DNA from: JABWCQ01 sp964530625
GTDB lineage: Bacteria; Electryoneota; RPQS01
Assembly (NCBI GenBank): GCA_964530625.1
Contig: CAZHAK010000004.1
Coordinates: 62,001-126,000 of the forward strand
Reading direction: 5' to 3'
DNA: 64,000 bases
Shown here piece after piece: positions 44,219 through 52,762 of the stretch. The position numbers and the translations under genes were made by a program. The first letter of the stretch is position 1. Each line of letters starts with the position of its first letter. The notes under the pieces were generated by a model. The model was given only the letters and a program-made list of their open reading frames with translations. It had not been told where the DNA came from and did not search any database.

Positions 44219-45985
44219 ATGCCTCTTTTCATCGCAATAATCTTCACTGTCTTATTCTCATCCCCCCTCGCTTCAGCGGGGGGGCAAGGGGGGGTATTCT
44301 GGATAGCCAACCAAGGCCAATGGCCAGCCAACTTCCAATTCAAATGCGAAGTAGGCACCACAATCTACTACGTCACTCCCCAAGGAATGACAATTGACTT
44401 CCGTCTGATTTCCCCCCGGTCTTCCGGGGGGATAAAGGGGGGTCAAGCACCCAGGCGATTCGATCCTTTCGAGCGCCATGTCCCCAACTCGACCACCCTC
44501 CGCGGCCACGTCATCCAAATCCACTACTCCAACGCGTCGCGGCGGTGGGTGTCTTCACCCACCCCGCCCACCGAGATTTCAGACGGCACGAGGCCTTCTT
44601 CGCCGAGCGTGGGCGTCCCCGCCCCGCCGGAATCCGAAATTCCCCCTCGCTTTAGCGGGGGGGCAAGGGGGGGTGACAAACTCCCCCACTACAGCAACTA
44701 CTTCCTAGGCCGCGATTCCACCAACTGGCGCAGCCGAGTCTCCCACTACCAATCGGTAACAGTCCCCGAGGTCTGGCCCGGCATAGACATAGAATACCGC
44801 GCCGACAAACAAGGCGTAGAAACCATCTACCACATAAAACCCGGCGCCGACCCCACCCAAATCCAAATGGAGTACCTCGGCCTTGATGCGCCATTGCAAA
44901 TTGACTCACAACGCAATCTCATTCTCGCAACATCACTCGGCGAGATGAAAGAAACCGCGCCTTTCGCGTTTCAGCAGGAAGCGAGAGTGCAGAAGAGAGT
45001 GGAATCGGGCTATCGCGTGTTGGATCACAACCTTTTGACGTTTGAGTTTGAGGGGTTTGACGCAAACAAGGAACTCGTGGTGGATCCGCTATTGTATGGG
45101 ACGTACTTAGGAGGCGGGGCGGAAGACGAATGCAAAGTGATAACCCCTGCTCCGGACGGCAGTGTATATGTTGCCGGCTACTCTAACGCGCAGTCAGGTT
45201 TTCCGACAACACCCGGAGCGTATGATGAAACAGGATTGTATCCGGGTAGTCGCTTGTTTTGCAGTCATTTTGGACTGAATGGCGAGTTTATCGCTTCTAC
45301 GTTGTATGGGGAGATGCAATCAGTTCAAGACCCAAACACGGATGGAACCGTTAATGACCTTAAGTTCGATGCAGACAACGCGACACTGTGGATAGTTGGG
45401 AAGGCAAGTGGCGACTGGCCCCTTACATGGAACGCAATAGATACAATAGTGGACAATTTCGGCGACGCGTATTTTATGCAGTTTGACGATGAAATGACAG
45501 AATTGATCTACAGCAGTTATCTTGGTGGAGACGGAGGTGCAGAAATAGCTTCTGCGATTGATATTGACCTGGCAGGGAGATTGCATATCGTCGGTTATAC
45601 TGCCTCATCTGCATTCCCTGTCACACCTGATGCTTTTCTTGAAGACATGTTGGGTACAGACTGTTTCGTTTGGGTTTTTGATCCGGAAAGCAGAGAAACA
45701 GTCTTTTCGAGCTATTTCGGTGGTAACGGAACTGACTTTCCACCCGTTGCAGTACGACTCGACGACAACGGTGTTTTTTGGTTTGCCGCCCGAACAGAGT
45801 GCCCTGACATTCCTGTTACGGACAATGCGTATCAGCACACACTTGCTGATACGGCAATACAGAATGGTGACGTCATGATAGCTGGGATAACACTCGATCC
45901 ACCGACCCTAGTATACTGCAGCTACCTCGGGGGGGGGGGGAAGAGCCGTTTGCGTTTTCAGCCACAGATTCCCTTTTGTATATAG
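44219..45985 (+). CDS. SBBP-repeat (beta-propeller) secreted protein, 5' part of a frameshifted gene
   Basis: The 588-codon frame has a signal peptide (MPLFIAIIFTVLFSSPLASA), a DUF7948-like N-terminal domain (WPGIDIEYRADKQGVETIYHI, later FEFEGFDANKELVVDPLL) and SBBP repeats with YLGGG/YLGGDG turns from about residue 300. It breaks at a run of 12 G (45929-45940), after which this frame soon ends in IPFCI. The next frame resumes with EEPFAFSATD and carries the remaining repeats and sorting domain (see 45976). Four palindromic elements lie inside residues 15-153 and are translated. The T9SS protein would be complete if the run had 10 or 13 G. Confidence 0.85.
   Translation: MPLFIAIIFTVLFSSPLASAGGQGGVFWIANQGQWPANFQFKCEVGTTIYYVTPQGMTIDFRLISPRSSGGIKGGQAPRRFDPFERHVPNSTTLRGHVIQIHYSNASRRWVSSPTPPTEISDGTRPSSPSVGVPAPPESEIPPRFSGGARGGDKLPHYSNYFLGRDSTNWRSRVSHYQSVTVPEVWPGIDIEYRADKQGVETIYHIKPGADPTQIQMEYLGLDAPLQIDSQRNLILATSLGEMKETAPFAFQQEARVQKRVESGYRVLDHNLLTFEFEGFDANKELVVDPLLYGTYLGGGAEDECKVITPAPDGSVYVAGYSNAQSGFPTTPGAYDETGLYPGSRLFCSHFGLNGEFIASTLYGEMQSVQDPNTDGTVNDLKFDADNATLWIVGKASGDWPLTWNAIDTIVDNFGDAYFMQFDDEMTELIYSSYLGGDGGAEIASAIDIDLAGRLHIVGYTASSAFPVTPDAFLEDMLGTDCFVWVFDPESRETVFSSYFGGNGTDFPPVAVRLDDNGVFWFAARTECPDIPVTDNAYQHTLADTAIQNGDVMIAGITLDPPTLVYCSYLGGGGKSRLRFQPQIPFCI
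44261..44295 (+). repeat. Palindromic element inside coding sequence, E1
   Basis: CCCCCC-T-CGCT-TC-AGCG-GGGGGG, followed by GCAAGGGGGGG. It encodes S-P-L-A-S-A-G-G-Q-G-G and so forms the signal-peptide cleavage region. It is nearly identical to E3 but read in a different frame. Confidence 0.82.
44411..44443 (+). repeat. Palindromic element inside coding sequence, E2
   Basis: CCCCCCGG-TCTT-CCGGGGGG, followed by ATAAAGGGGGG, is translated as SPRSSGGIKGG. The layout (C-run, short stem, G-run, short spacer, G-run) is the same as in E1 and E3. Confidence 0.8.
44540..44567 (+). repeat. Palindromic element inside coding sequence, E4
   Basis: GGTGGGTG-TCTT-CACCCACC is a perfect eight-base-pair stem flanked by GGC and CCGCC. 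It is translated as part of ASRRWVSSPTPPTE. Its sequence differs from E1-E3. Confidence 0.65.
44640..44675 (+). repeat. Palindromic element inside coding sequence, E3
   Basis: TTCCCCCTCGCTTTAGCGGG and the following GGGGCAAGGGGGGG differ from E1 at only a few bases, yet this copy is read in another frame (IPPRFSGGARGG). It lies just before the conserved domain that starts near KLPHYSNYFLG. Confidence 0.82.
45929..45940 (+). repeat. 12-base poly-G tract at a frameshift
   Basis: CTC is followed by 12 consecutive G and then AAGAGCC. The upstream reading frame enters the run at YLGGGG; the frame that continues the protein leaves it at EEPFAF. Loss of two or gain of one G restores one 859- or 860-codon gene. 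It may be a slippage site (phase variation) or an assembly/sequencing error. Confidence 0.9.
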
Positions 45986-46797
45986 CGGGGCGGACCGCTT
46001 CAAGAAATTTACCGGTATCACTCAACGCCTATGATACTACCGGTCCGACGCAGGTTGATCAAGATTACTTCGATGCCTTTGTTTCAAGTATCACTTGGCA
46101 GACGGGAGACTACCGGGGAACATATCTTGGAGGTAGTGGAGGTGAACTTATCGCGAAGAGCAATGTCCGAACAACTCAAGAGTCGGTGACCTTGCTTGGC
46201 GGCACGGGAAGCCTCGATTTTCCAGTGACAGTAGATGCCTATCAGTCCACTCTTCGCGGGATTTGGGATGGATTTATCGTGAAACTCAGTAGAGATCTTT
46301 CTATCTTATTATACGGCTCATACATCGGTGGCACGCACGTCGACAATTACAATGCAGCTTACGTTGAAAATGCAGACAGCTTATGGATCGTTGGAGGAAC
46401 GTTATCCATTGATTTACCCACAACTCCAGACGCCATCCAACCCGGCGACAATGGATTGACCAGCGGCTTCGTGCAACATTTCGCGATTGACACAACGTCA
46501 GACACGACCAGTGCGGCGAACGACATCTCCGTCCCGAATGAGTTTGCTTTGACCGTTTTCCCCAACCCTTTCAACCCCACAACAACACTAAGCTTCAGAT
46601 TACCCAAAGCCGCATACACCGAGCTACTCATCCACAACATCCTCGGCCAACAAGTCGAGCGTATAGATTTCGGTCGCCTAACCGCCGGAGCACACCAACA
46701 ACAAATCGGCAACTCCAACTGGGCCTCAGGAATCTATATCGCAACTCTGAAAACTCCACACCATTCCAAAACAACAAAGCTGCTTCTGCTGCGTTAG
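45976..46797 (+). CDS. SBBP-repeat protein, 3' part with T9SS sorting domain
   Basis: This frame continues the protein begun at 44219. Reading really resumes at the G-run (from about 45938) with EEPFAFSATDSLLYIAGRT; the first in-frame start codon thereafter is TTG at 45976. It holds further SBBP repeats (TYLGGSGGELIAK, SYIGGTHVDNYN) and a sorting domain from FPNPFNPTTTLSFRLP to KLLLLR. It has no ribosome site or signal peptide, so it is unlikely to be an independent gene. Confidence 0.85.
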   Translation: MYIAGRTASRNLPVSLNAYDTTGPTQVDQDYFDAFVSSITWQTGDYRGTYLGGSGGELIAKSNVRTTQESVTLLGGTGSLDFPVTVDAYQSTLRGIWDGFIVKLSRDLSILLYGSYIGGTHVDNYNAAYVENADSLWIVGGTLSIDLPTTPDAIQPGDNGLTSGFVQHFAIDTTSDTTSAANDISVPNEFALTVFPNPFNPTTTLSFRLPKAAYTELLIHNILGQQVERIDFGRLTAGAHQQQIGNSNWASGIYIATLKTPHHSKTTKLLLLR

Positions 46798-46816
46798 CGC
46801 AAAACTCTTCAGGTTC

Positions 46817-46878
46817 CCTGCCTCCGCTCACGGGGGAAGGGCTAGGAGCCTGCCCTGAGCGTAGCGAAGGGATGGGGG
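46817..46878. repeat. Putative dispersed repeat containing CCCTGAGCGTAGCGAAGGG
   Basis: CCCTGAGCGTAGCGAAGGG has inverted ends (CCCT...AGGG with paired CG steps) and follows CCTCCGCTCACGGGGGAAGGG. Motifs of the CCTGAGCGNAGCGAAGG kind are common in dispersed bacterial repeats. Only one copy is present in this window. Confidence 0.5.
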
Positions 46879-47099
46879 CCAAAGCTTCTGCTCCTGAGAT
46901 AGTCCGCAGGAACCCAACCTCCTGCCCAAGCGTTCAAATACACCCAAGCACCCCTCCAACCCCTCGCACTATCCTTCACATGACCAAAACTTAACTTCTT
47001 TCTTATCAACTACTCCCGTTCCGCCAATTATTAGCGTTTTTCCAATAATCAAGCCCTTACACCCCGCCCATGCCTCCGCGCTACTGCTCAGAGCTTAAC

Positions 47100-47128
47100 T
47101 GGAAAATCCCCCCAAAAACACCTATATT
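47100..47128 (+). promoter_or_regulatory. Candidate promoter of the SRPBCC/DLH gene
   Basis: TGGAAA (47100-47105), a 17-base spacer and TATATT (47123-47128, five of six to consensus) lie 27 bases before the ATG at 47156. Confidence 0.4.
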
Positions 47129-47155
47129 CGAGCACGAAACAAATCGGGGAAACTC

Positions 47156-48250
47156 ATGATCACCAGACTCCTACTCTCGCTCGTCTGCTTGGCCACCCTC
47201 GCCCGTGCCGACGAAACCGTGCTCCGCTCCTTTGAAACCTCCGCCGCGCCCCTGCAATGCTATCGCGCGCTCTCTGAAGAGTGGATTTACACACAGTGGA
47301 ATCCCGTCAAAACCGTTGCCCTAGGGAAAGCTCCCGAAACCATCTGGCGCGTCACCCTCGAAGACGGCACCATCGAAGAAGGCATCATGCGTGTCATGCA
47401 GCCGGGCGTCGTGCTCGAATACTCCTACTTCGGCGAATACGAAATCGAAGTCGTGCACTTCGACTTTCTACCCAATAACGGCGGCACCACCGTCAAACTG
47501 ACTCACACCATCCCCGGCTCCGGAGGCAGGCCGCTCAAATCCGCAATGGTCGCCGGCGAAACCTGGGAAGCACGCTTTCGCCACCTCAAAGCCTACCTCG
47601 ACCAGCGCGCCAACTCCTATCTGGCCGCACCAAGAGGAGACGGAAGCTACCCCGCTGTCCTGCTGCTGCATGACCGCTTCGGGCTCACCACCAATCTCCG
47701 CGACATCGCCGATTCGCTCGCCCTGCGCGGATACGTCGTGCTGGCCGTCGATATGTTCCGAGGAGACCGCACCTCTGATATCACCCAAGCCAGCAACTAC
47801 ATCGCATTGGTTCAGGAAGACAACGCGCTCATGTCCATCGGCGCCGCCTGGCGCTGGCTCTTGGCAAGTTCGAACGTCAACAGTCAAAAGATCGGCGTCA
47901 TGGGCATCGGCTACGGCGGTAACATGGCCATCAGGACTCTGGCCGCCGAAAGCTCACTGCGAGCCGCCGTCGCGTGGTATCCCGATCAGGCTCCCCCCGA
48001 TTCCCTCCTGACCCGCATCGCCTCCCCGTTGATGATCATCCACGCGGCACCCGCGCTCGACAAACCCACCCCGCAAGCCGAAACCATGTCCCAGCGACTC
48101 GTCCAAAACGGAGTCCGAGCCGAAACCCTCCTGATCAAAGGCGACGCAGGTTTCGCCTCCCCCTCCAACGGCGCCGCCTACAGCGCCGCCGCCACTGCCG
48201 ACGCCTTCCGCACCACCTTAGGATTCCTCGACCGCAGACTAAAACTATGA
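47156..48250 (+). CDS. Secreted SRPBCC (AHSA1-like) plus dienelactone-hydrolase-like protein, probably inactive
   Basis: A 364-residue protein with a signal peptide (to about 18), an SRPBCC/AHSA1-like domain (about 20-150, ending GETWEARFRHLKAYLDQ) and a dienelactone-hydrolase-like alpha/beta-hydrolase domain (about 152-364). In DLH enzymes the nucleophile is Cys in GxCxGG; here the motif is GIGYGG with Gly252 at that place. The catalytic His of GHGF-type sequence is also replaced (KGDAGFA, Ala331). The fold may be kept for binding. The domain pair and the losses are seen directly; the function is unknown. GGGG precedes the ATG. Confidence 0.82.
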   Translation: MITRLLLSLVCLATLARADETVLRSFETSAAPLQCYRALSEEWIYTQWNPVKTVALGKAPETIWRVTLEDGTIEEGIMRVMQPGVVLEYSYFGEYEIEVVHFDFLPNNGGTTVKLTHTIPGSGGRPLKSAMVAGETWEARFRHLKAYLDQRANSYLAAPRGDGSYPAVLLLHDRFGLTTNLRDIADSLALRGYVVLAVDMFRGDRTSDITQASNYIALVQEDNALMSIGAAWRWLLASSNVNSQKIGVMGIGYGGNMAIRTLAAESSLRAAVAWYPDQAPPDSLLTRIASPLMIIHAAPALDKPTPQAETMSQRLVQNGVRAETLLIKGDAGFASPSNGAAYSAAATADAFRTTLGFLDRRLKL

Positions 48251-48272
48251 GCCACCCGCGCTACAAAATAAC

Positions 48273-48298
48273 AAAGGCAGACCAAACAGTCTGCCTTT
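48273..48298. terminator. Bidirectional terminator between convergent genes
   Basis: AAAGGCAGAC-CAAACA-GTCTGCCTTT is a perfect ten-base-pair stem with A/T ends, between the gene ending at 48250 and the converging S9 gene ending at 48324. Confidence 0.85.
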
Positions 48299-48323
48299 CA
48301 AGTCAAAGGAGAGAGCAACGAAA

Positions 48324-50225
48324 CTAATCCGTCTTCTTCATTCCCAAATTCGCGCGCATGAAATCGTACATCGCGTGGTAAGCCTTGAGCTTGTTGTCGC
48401 GCTTCCGTAAGCCGTGGCCCTCGTCTTCAAAAATCAGGTACTCGACTTCCTTGCCGTTCTTGCGCGCGGCTTCGACGATCTGATCCGACTCGGCAACCTT
48501 CACTCGCGGATCGTTGCGGCCCTGCACAATCAACAACGGTCGCACAATCCGGTCGGCGAAATTCACAGGTGACTGCCGATACATGCGCGCACTGTCCTCT
48601 GGCAAACTCGGATCACCGATCTCGCGATGGAAGTACTTCTTGTACGGCTCCCAATACGGCGGAACGGATTCCAACAGCGTGAACAGATTCGACGGACCGA
48701 CCCAATCCAATCCCACCGCAAACTCCTCAGGCGTAAACGTCAGCGCCGCCAGCACCATATATCCCCCGTACGATCCGCCCCAAATCACCGTCCGCGACGT
48801 GTCCGCTTCGGGATACTCCTCCGCGATATAGCGCTTCAGATAAACCACGTCCTGCAGCGGATCCTCACCCCACTTCTGATCATCAGCCAAATAGAACGAC
48901 TTGCCGTATCCATACGACCCGCGCACGTTCGGCGCGGCAACGATGAATCCGCGGCTGACCAAAAACTGAATCCACGGAGAATAGCCCGTCTTCTGCTGCG
49001 CCATCGGCCCGCCGTGAATCTCAATCACCACCGGAGCCTTCTGGCCCCACGACAAATCCTTGGGCCGGTAAATCCAGGACGGAATCTCCATCCCGTCAAA
49101 TGATTCATAGCGCACGAGTTCAGACTTCACCAGCATGTCCGGTTTCAGTTCACTCGTGTCAAACAGATTCGTCAGCTTGATCAGCTCATAGGTTTCCAAA
49201 TCGTAGATGTACTGATCACCCGGAATGTTGTCGGCGTTGACATAAATCCGCAGATAGCGTTCACTCCGCGAAAATCCCACCGGCACAACCTCCGCGTTCG
49301 GCAGCGGCGGCAATTCAAGCTCGTCCCCCGTCTCCACGTTCTCAATCTCGACCCGCGAAATCCCGTCTTCATTCACGCGAACATAGTAGTACTTGTTGTG
49401 GTGGCTGAACCCCGCGCTGACCACGTCCCAATCCGTTTCATACTCGACCTCCCACTCATCCTCCTCCGTGTCATAGACCATCAGCCGCATGAACTCAGCC
49501 TCATGATCCGTCAGGATGTAGAGCTTCTTGCCGTCGGGCGAAAAATCCGCGAACTCGTAGTTGGCTTCACCCTCGTCCTGCGACGTCAACGGCGTCATGT
49601 TCCCCGATCCCACGTCGTAAACGTACAAATTGGACGACGTCACGTTGATGAACTCCGAGAGAATCAACGTCTTGTCATCCCGCGAAATCCCGGCCACGAA
49701 AAACGTCGTGTTGTTTTCAAACACGCGCACAGCGTTCATCGTCTGCACGTCAAGCCTGTACGTGTCCATATACTGCGGCTTGCGCTCGTTCGTGTTGTAA
49801 TACAAGTAGCGTCCATTGTGCGACCAGCCGAGCACGTTCGTGCGGCTGCCCTCTTGCGTCAGCACCTTGGACTTGCTTTCGGACACGTCCAACAAATAGA
49901 GCTTGAAATTCTCGTCCCCGCCGCTGTCCATGGTGAAGAAAATCTTGCTTTCGTCAGTGGGGCACCACAAAACGGAATAAATCGCGTCTTCGGTTTCAAT
50001 CAAACGCCTCCACTCGCCGCCGCGCACGGGCATCATATAAGGCTGAAAGTGGCCGAACTTGTCCGACACGAACACGAATTGCGTTTCGTCCGGCGAAAAG
50101 GACAAACTCCCGACTTTGTATGTCTTGAAGAACTCCTCAAGCGGCAAGTCGCTCGCGGTCTTTGCGGCACTCGCGTTCATAACAAGCACAAGCGCCGCGA
50201 GGGCGCTTCCAATAAACTTAAACAT
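48324..50225 (-). CDS. S9 family serine peptidase (acylaminoacyl/dipeptidyl peptidase-like), secreted
   Basis: A 633-residue protein with a signal peptide (MFKFIGSALAALVLVMNASA), a propeller (about 40-360; SFSPDETQFVFVSD, ADFSPDGKKLYILTD) and a hydrolase domain with Ser485 (GGSYGG), Asp572 (GRNDPRV) and His604 (DEGHGL). It is shorter than and only distantly similar to the S9 enzyme at 4906, so the two likely differ in specificity. AAGGA precedes the ATG by seven bases. It follows the MacB-like permease genes on the same strand with a 43-base gap. Confidence 0.93.
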   Translation of the reverse strand: MFKFIGSALAALVLVMNASAAKTASDLPLEEFFKTYKVGSLSFSPDETQFVFVSDKFGHFQPYMMPVRGGEWRRLIETEDAIYSVLWCPTDESKIFFTMDSGGDENFKLYLLDVSESKSKVLTQEGSRTNVLGWSHNGRYLYYNTNERKPQYMDTYRLDVQTMNAVRVFENNTTFFVAGISRDDKTLILSEFINVTSSNLYVYDVGSGNMTPLTSQDEGEANYEFADFSPDGKKLYILTDHEAEFMRLMVYDTEEDEWEVEYETDWDVVSAGFSHHNKYYYVRVNEDGISRVEIENVETGDELELPPLPNAEVVPVGFSRSERYLRIYVNADNIPGDQYIYDLETYELIKLTNLFDTSELKPDMLVKSELVRYESFDGMEIPSWIYRPKDLSWGQKAPVVIEIHGGPMAQQKTGYSPWIQFLVSRGFIVAAPNVRGSYGYGKSFYLADDQKWGEDPLQDVVYLKRYIAEEYPEADTSRTVIWGGSYGGYMVLAALTFTPEEFAVGLDWVGPSNLFTLLESVPPYWEPYKKYFHREIGDPSLPEDSARMYRQSPVNFADRIVRPLLIVQGRNDPRVKVAESDQIVEAARKNGKEVEYLIFEDEGHGLRKRDNKLKAYHAMYDFMRANLGMKKTD

Positions 50226-50268
50226 CGTATCCTTCTGAAACTTGTTGACACCAAAACGTTCAGACTAT

Positions 50269-51522
50269 TCACTCGTACCTCAGCGCGTCAATCGGATCAA
50301 GACGGGACGCCTTCATCGCCGGCCACATGCCGAATCCAACACCGACAAACGTGCAAAAGATCGTCGCCAGAAATACCGCCCAGACGGGAACGGGAGCGGG
50401 AAAATTGAAATAGCTGTTGATAAATATCGCTACACCGTAACCCAAGGCGATACCGATCGCGCCGCCGACCAACGACAGCGTCGTCGCTTCAATCAGGAAT
50501 TGCCGCAGAATCGAAGAGCGTGTTCCACCCAAGGCCTTGCGCACTCCGATTTCGCGTGTGCGCTCCGTCACGGACACCAACATGATGTTCATAATGCCGA
50601 TGCCCGCAACCAGGAGCGAGATGCCGCAAATCCCGAATGCCGCGATGCCGATCCAGGCCGTTTGCTCCGTGAACTGCTTATTCAGCACATCGGGAGTCCA
50701 CATCCCGAAATTGTTCTCTTCACCGGGCCGCAAGCCGCGCACCACGCGCATCGCTTCAATCACTTCAGCCTGCGCCTTGCGATAGGCCGTCGGATCCCAC
50801 GCTTGTATCGTCAGATTCACGGACTTCTCACCGTACACACGATTAAACGTCGAAATCGGAATCCAGTTTTCACGATCCTGCGATTCGCCGAACATCTCGC
50901 CGCGCTCTTCAAAGACTCCGACGACTTCAAACTTCTGACCGTCCACGCGAATAAATTGGCCCAGCGGATCCGAACCAGCGAACAGCGTCTTGTAACCGTC
51001 AAATCCCAGCACCACGACACGGCGCGCCGAGTTTATGTCCTGTTGAGTAATCGGACGGCCCAATGTCACGTAACGTGAATTGTTGGCGCCGTATTCCACG
51101 GAGCCGCCGACGATTTGCTGATCCGCGTTCGTTTCCAATCCGCCGCGTGTCACTCTGCGGCCAAAACTCCACGCTTCCACGCCCACCGCTCTGACGCTCG
51201 GACAACGCTGACGAATCTCTTGCGCGTATGACGCTTCAATCTTGGGCCGCCATTTGCGACGGCGCGGACCGAAGGAAATGCCGCCTTCATTGTCGTAACG
51301 CTGCACCTGAAACACGTTCGCGCCGAGCGAATTGAGCATCGCGTCGTCTATCTTATACTTGATCCCGCCCAGCACCGTCATCATGGAGATAATCGTCGCC
51401 ACTCCGATCACCACGCCGACCAGCGTCAGAAACGCGCGCATCTTGTGAGCGCGCATCGCTTCCAACGCCATGCGGAAGGATTCCCAATAAGAAGTGAGAG
51501 AGCGGAAAATTTTGCGACCCAT
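50269..51522 (-). CDS. MacB-like ABC transporter permease (FtsX family), second copy
   Basis: A 417-residue permease with an N-terminal membrane helix (about 30-50), a large periplasmic MacB-type domain and three C-terminal helices. The FtsX-domain signature GIGIMNIMLVSVTERTREIG-VRKALG is present. MacB-type systems use a periplasmic domain to push substrates (peptides, lipoproteins, antibiotics) outward. It starts two bases after the other permease gene's stop and closes the transporter set, so the pair probably forms a heterodimer. Confidence 0.92.
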   Translation of the reverse strand: MGRKIFRSLTSYWESFRMALEAMRAHKMRAFLTLVGVVIGVATIISMMTVLGGIKYKIDDAMLNSLGANVFQVQRYDNEGGISFGPRRRKWRPKIEASYAQEIRQRCPSVRAVGVEAWSFGRRVTRGGLETNADQQIVGGSVEYGANNSRYVTLGRPITQQDINSARRVVVLGFDGYKTLFAGSDPLGQFIRVDGQKFEVVGVFEERGEMFGESQDRENWIPISTFNRVYGEKSVNLTIQAWDPTAYRKAQAEVIEAMRVVRGLRPGEENNFGMWTPDVLNKQFTEQTAWIGIAAFGICGISLLVAGIGIMNIMLVSVTERTREIGVRKALGGTRSSILRQFLIEATTLSLVGGAIGIALGYGVAIFINSYFNFPAPVPVWAVFLATIFCTFVGVGFGMWPAMKASRLDPIDALRYE

Positions 51523-51524
51523 GA

Positions 51525-52748
51525 CTACTCGGCCCTCAACGCTTCAATCGGTGAAAGCTGCGCGGCTTTCAAACTCGGATACAACCCGAAGAAGATGCCG
51601 ACCACGGCGGAAAAAATCACACCCATCAACACCACCCACAACGGCATGTAGGTCGGCAGGAAATTGCTGATCGCCTGCGACACCGCCGCCGCGAGAATCA
51701 CTCCGATAATGCCTCCAATCGCGCAAATCACCGCAGACTCGATCAGGAACTGCCACGCAATGTTCCAGCGCTTGGCCCCGAGCGCTTTGCGTAATCCGAT
51801 TTCCGCCGTGCGTTCCGTTACAGAGACCAGCATGATATTCATAATCCCGATGCCGCCGACGATCAGAGAGATAAATCCGATGATGATGCCGCCCGCGTAA
51901 ACTCCGGCGGTCATGGCATTGAACTGTTCAAGAATCGCCGATTGCGTGTTGATACCGAAATCATTCACTTCGCGCGGATCAAGATGCCTGAGCCTGCGCA
52001 TGATTCCGGTGACTTCCCATTGAAGCTCCTCGATGCGATCTTCGCTCCAGCCTTTCGCGACAATCGTCAATCCGTCAAAGCTCCGACCCGCAAACCGCTT
52101 CTGAAACACTCCATAAGGGATTACCGCGAAGTTGTCCCAGCTTTGCCCGAACACTTTGCCGTACTTCGTGGTCACGCCAATGATCTCAAAACTCCAATTC
52201 CCGATCTTGATCTCTTTACCTAACGGCGACTGATCCGGAAAGAGCTGATTGGCGACGTCCGGCCCGATCACGACCACATGCGCATTGCGGCCCACCTCTG
52301 AGGCCGTGAACACCCTGCCCTCCGCGAGATCTTTGGGATTCGTGATGAAAAATTCCTCGGACACGCCCTGCACGTTGATGCGCGATAGCTGTGCCCCGCG
52401 ATACGACACCGTCATTTGCTGATCATAGAACGGCGATATCGCTTCGATCTCGCGTGACTCGTGTCGCAGCACGTCAATATACTCGACTTCCATATCGCGC
52501 CGCTTGATCATGTCCCGCCAGTTATTGCTCTGCCAATCCCAGCGCGACACGAACACCGTTTCCGCGCCCAAAAAATCAAGCTGACTCTTCAGCGCTTTAT
52601 TCAAACCCATGACAATCACGACCATCATGATCACGGTCATCACCCCGATCACAATCCCGAGCGTCGTCAGCCCGGCGCGCAATTTATTCGCGCGCAAGGC
52701 TCCGAAGGCTATTCTTAAGCCGTTTAAGACGTCGGTGAGAAATCGCAT
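51525..52748 (-). CDS. MacB-like ABC transporter permease (FtsX family), first copy
   Basis: A 407-residue permease with the same layout as its neighbour: helix near 20-40, periplasmic domain, and a C-terminal FtsX domain (GGIGIMNIMLVSVTERTAEI-GLRKALG). The ATG at 52748 is preferred; extending the frame upstream would translate the reversed palindromic repeat at 52763-52792. Subunits of this kind work with an ATP-binding protein (52805) and an HlyD-type adaptor (53562) encoded just upstream. Confidence 0.92.
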   Translation of the reverse strand: MRFLTDVLNGLRIAFGALRANKLRAGLTTLGIVIGVMTVIMMVVIVMGLNKALKSQLDFLGAETVFVSRWDWQSNNWRDMIKRRDMEVEYIDVLRHESREIEAISPFYDQQMTVSYRGAQLSRINVQGVSEEFFITNPKDLAEGRVFTASEVGRNAHVVVIGPDVANQLFPDQSPLGKEIKIGNWSFEIIGVTTKYGKVFGQSWDNFAVIPYGVFQKRFAGRSFDGLTIVAKGWSEDRIEELQWEVTGIMRRLRHLDPREVNDFGINTQSAILEQFNAMTAGVYAGGIIIGFISLIVGGIGIMNIMLVSVTERTAEIGLRKALGAKRWNIAWQFLIESAVICAIGGIIGVILAAAVSQAISNFLPTYMPLWVVLMGVIFSAVVGIFFGLYPSLKAAQLSPIEALRAE

Positions 52749-52762
52749 AAATTTCGTGTTGC

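Larger units (their letters stand above)
46798..47155. other. Intergenic region with repeat sequence
   Basis: A 358-base gap without a credible gene. Its first 80 bases hold a repeat-like segment, its middle is C-rich with no recognised feature, and its end holds a candidate promoter for the gene at 47156. Confidence 0.55.

Noticed and set aside
49398..51078. Plus-strand frames of 336 and 278 codons opposite the S9 peptidase and MacB-like permease
   Set aside because: Both are antisense to intact, motif-rich genes and show low-complexity His/Arg composition.
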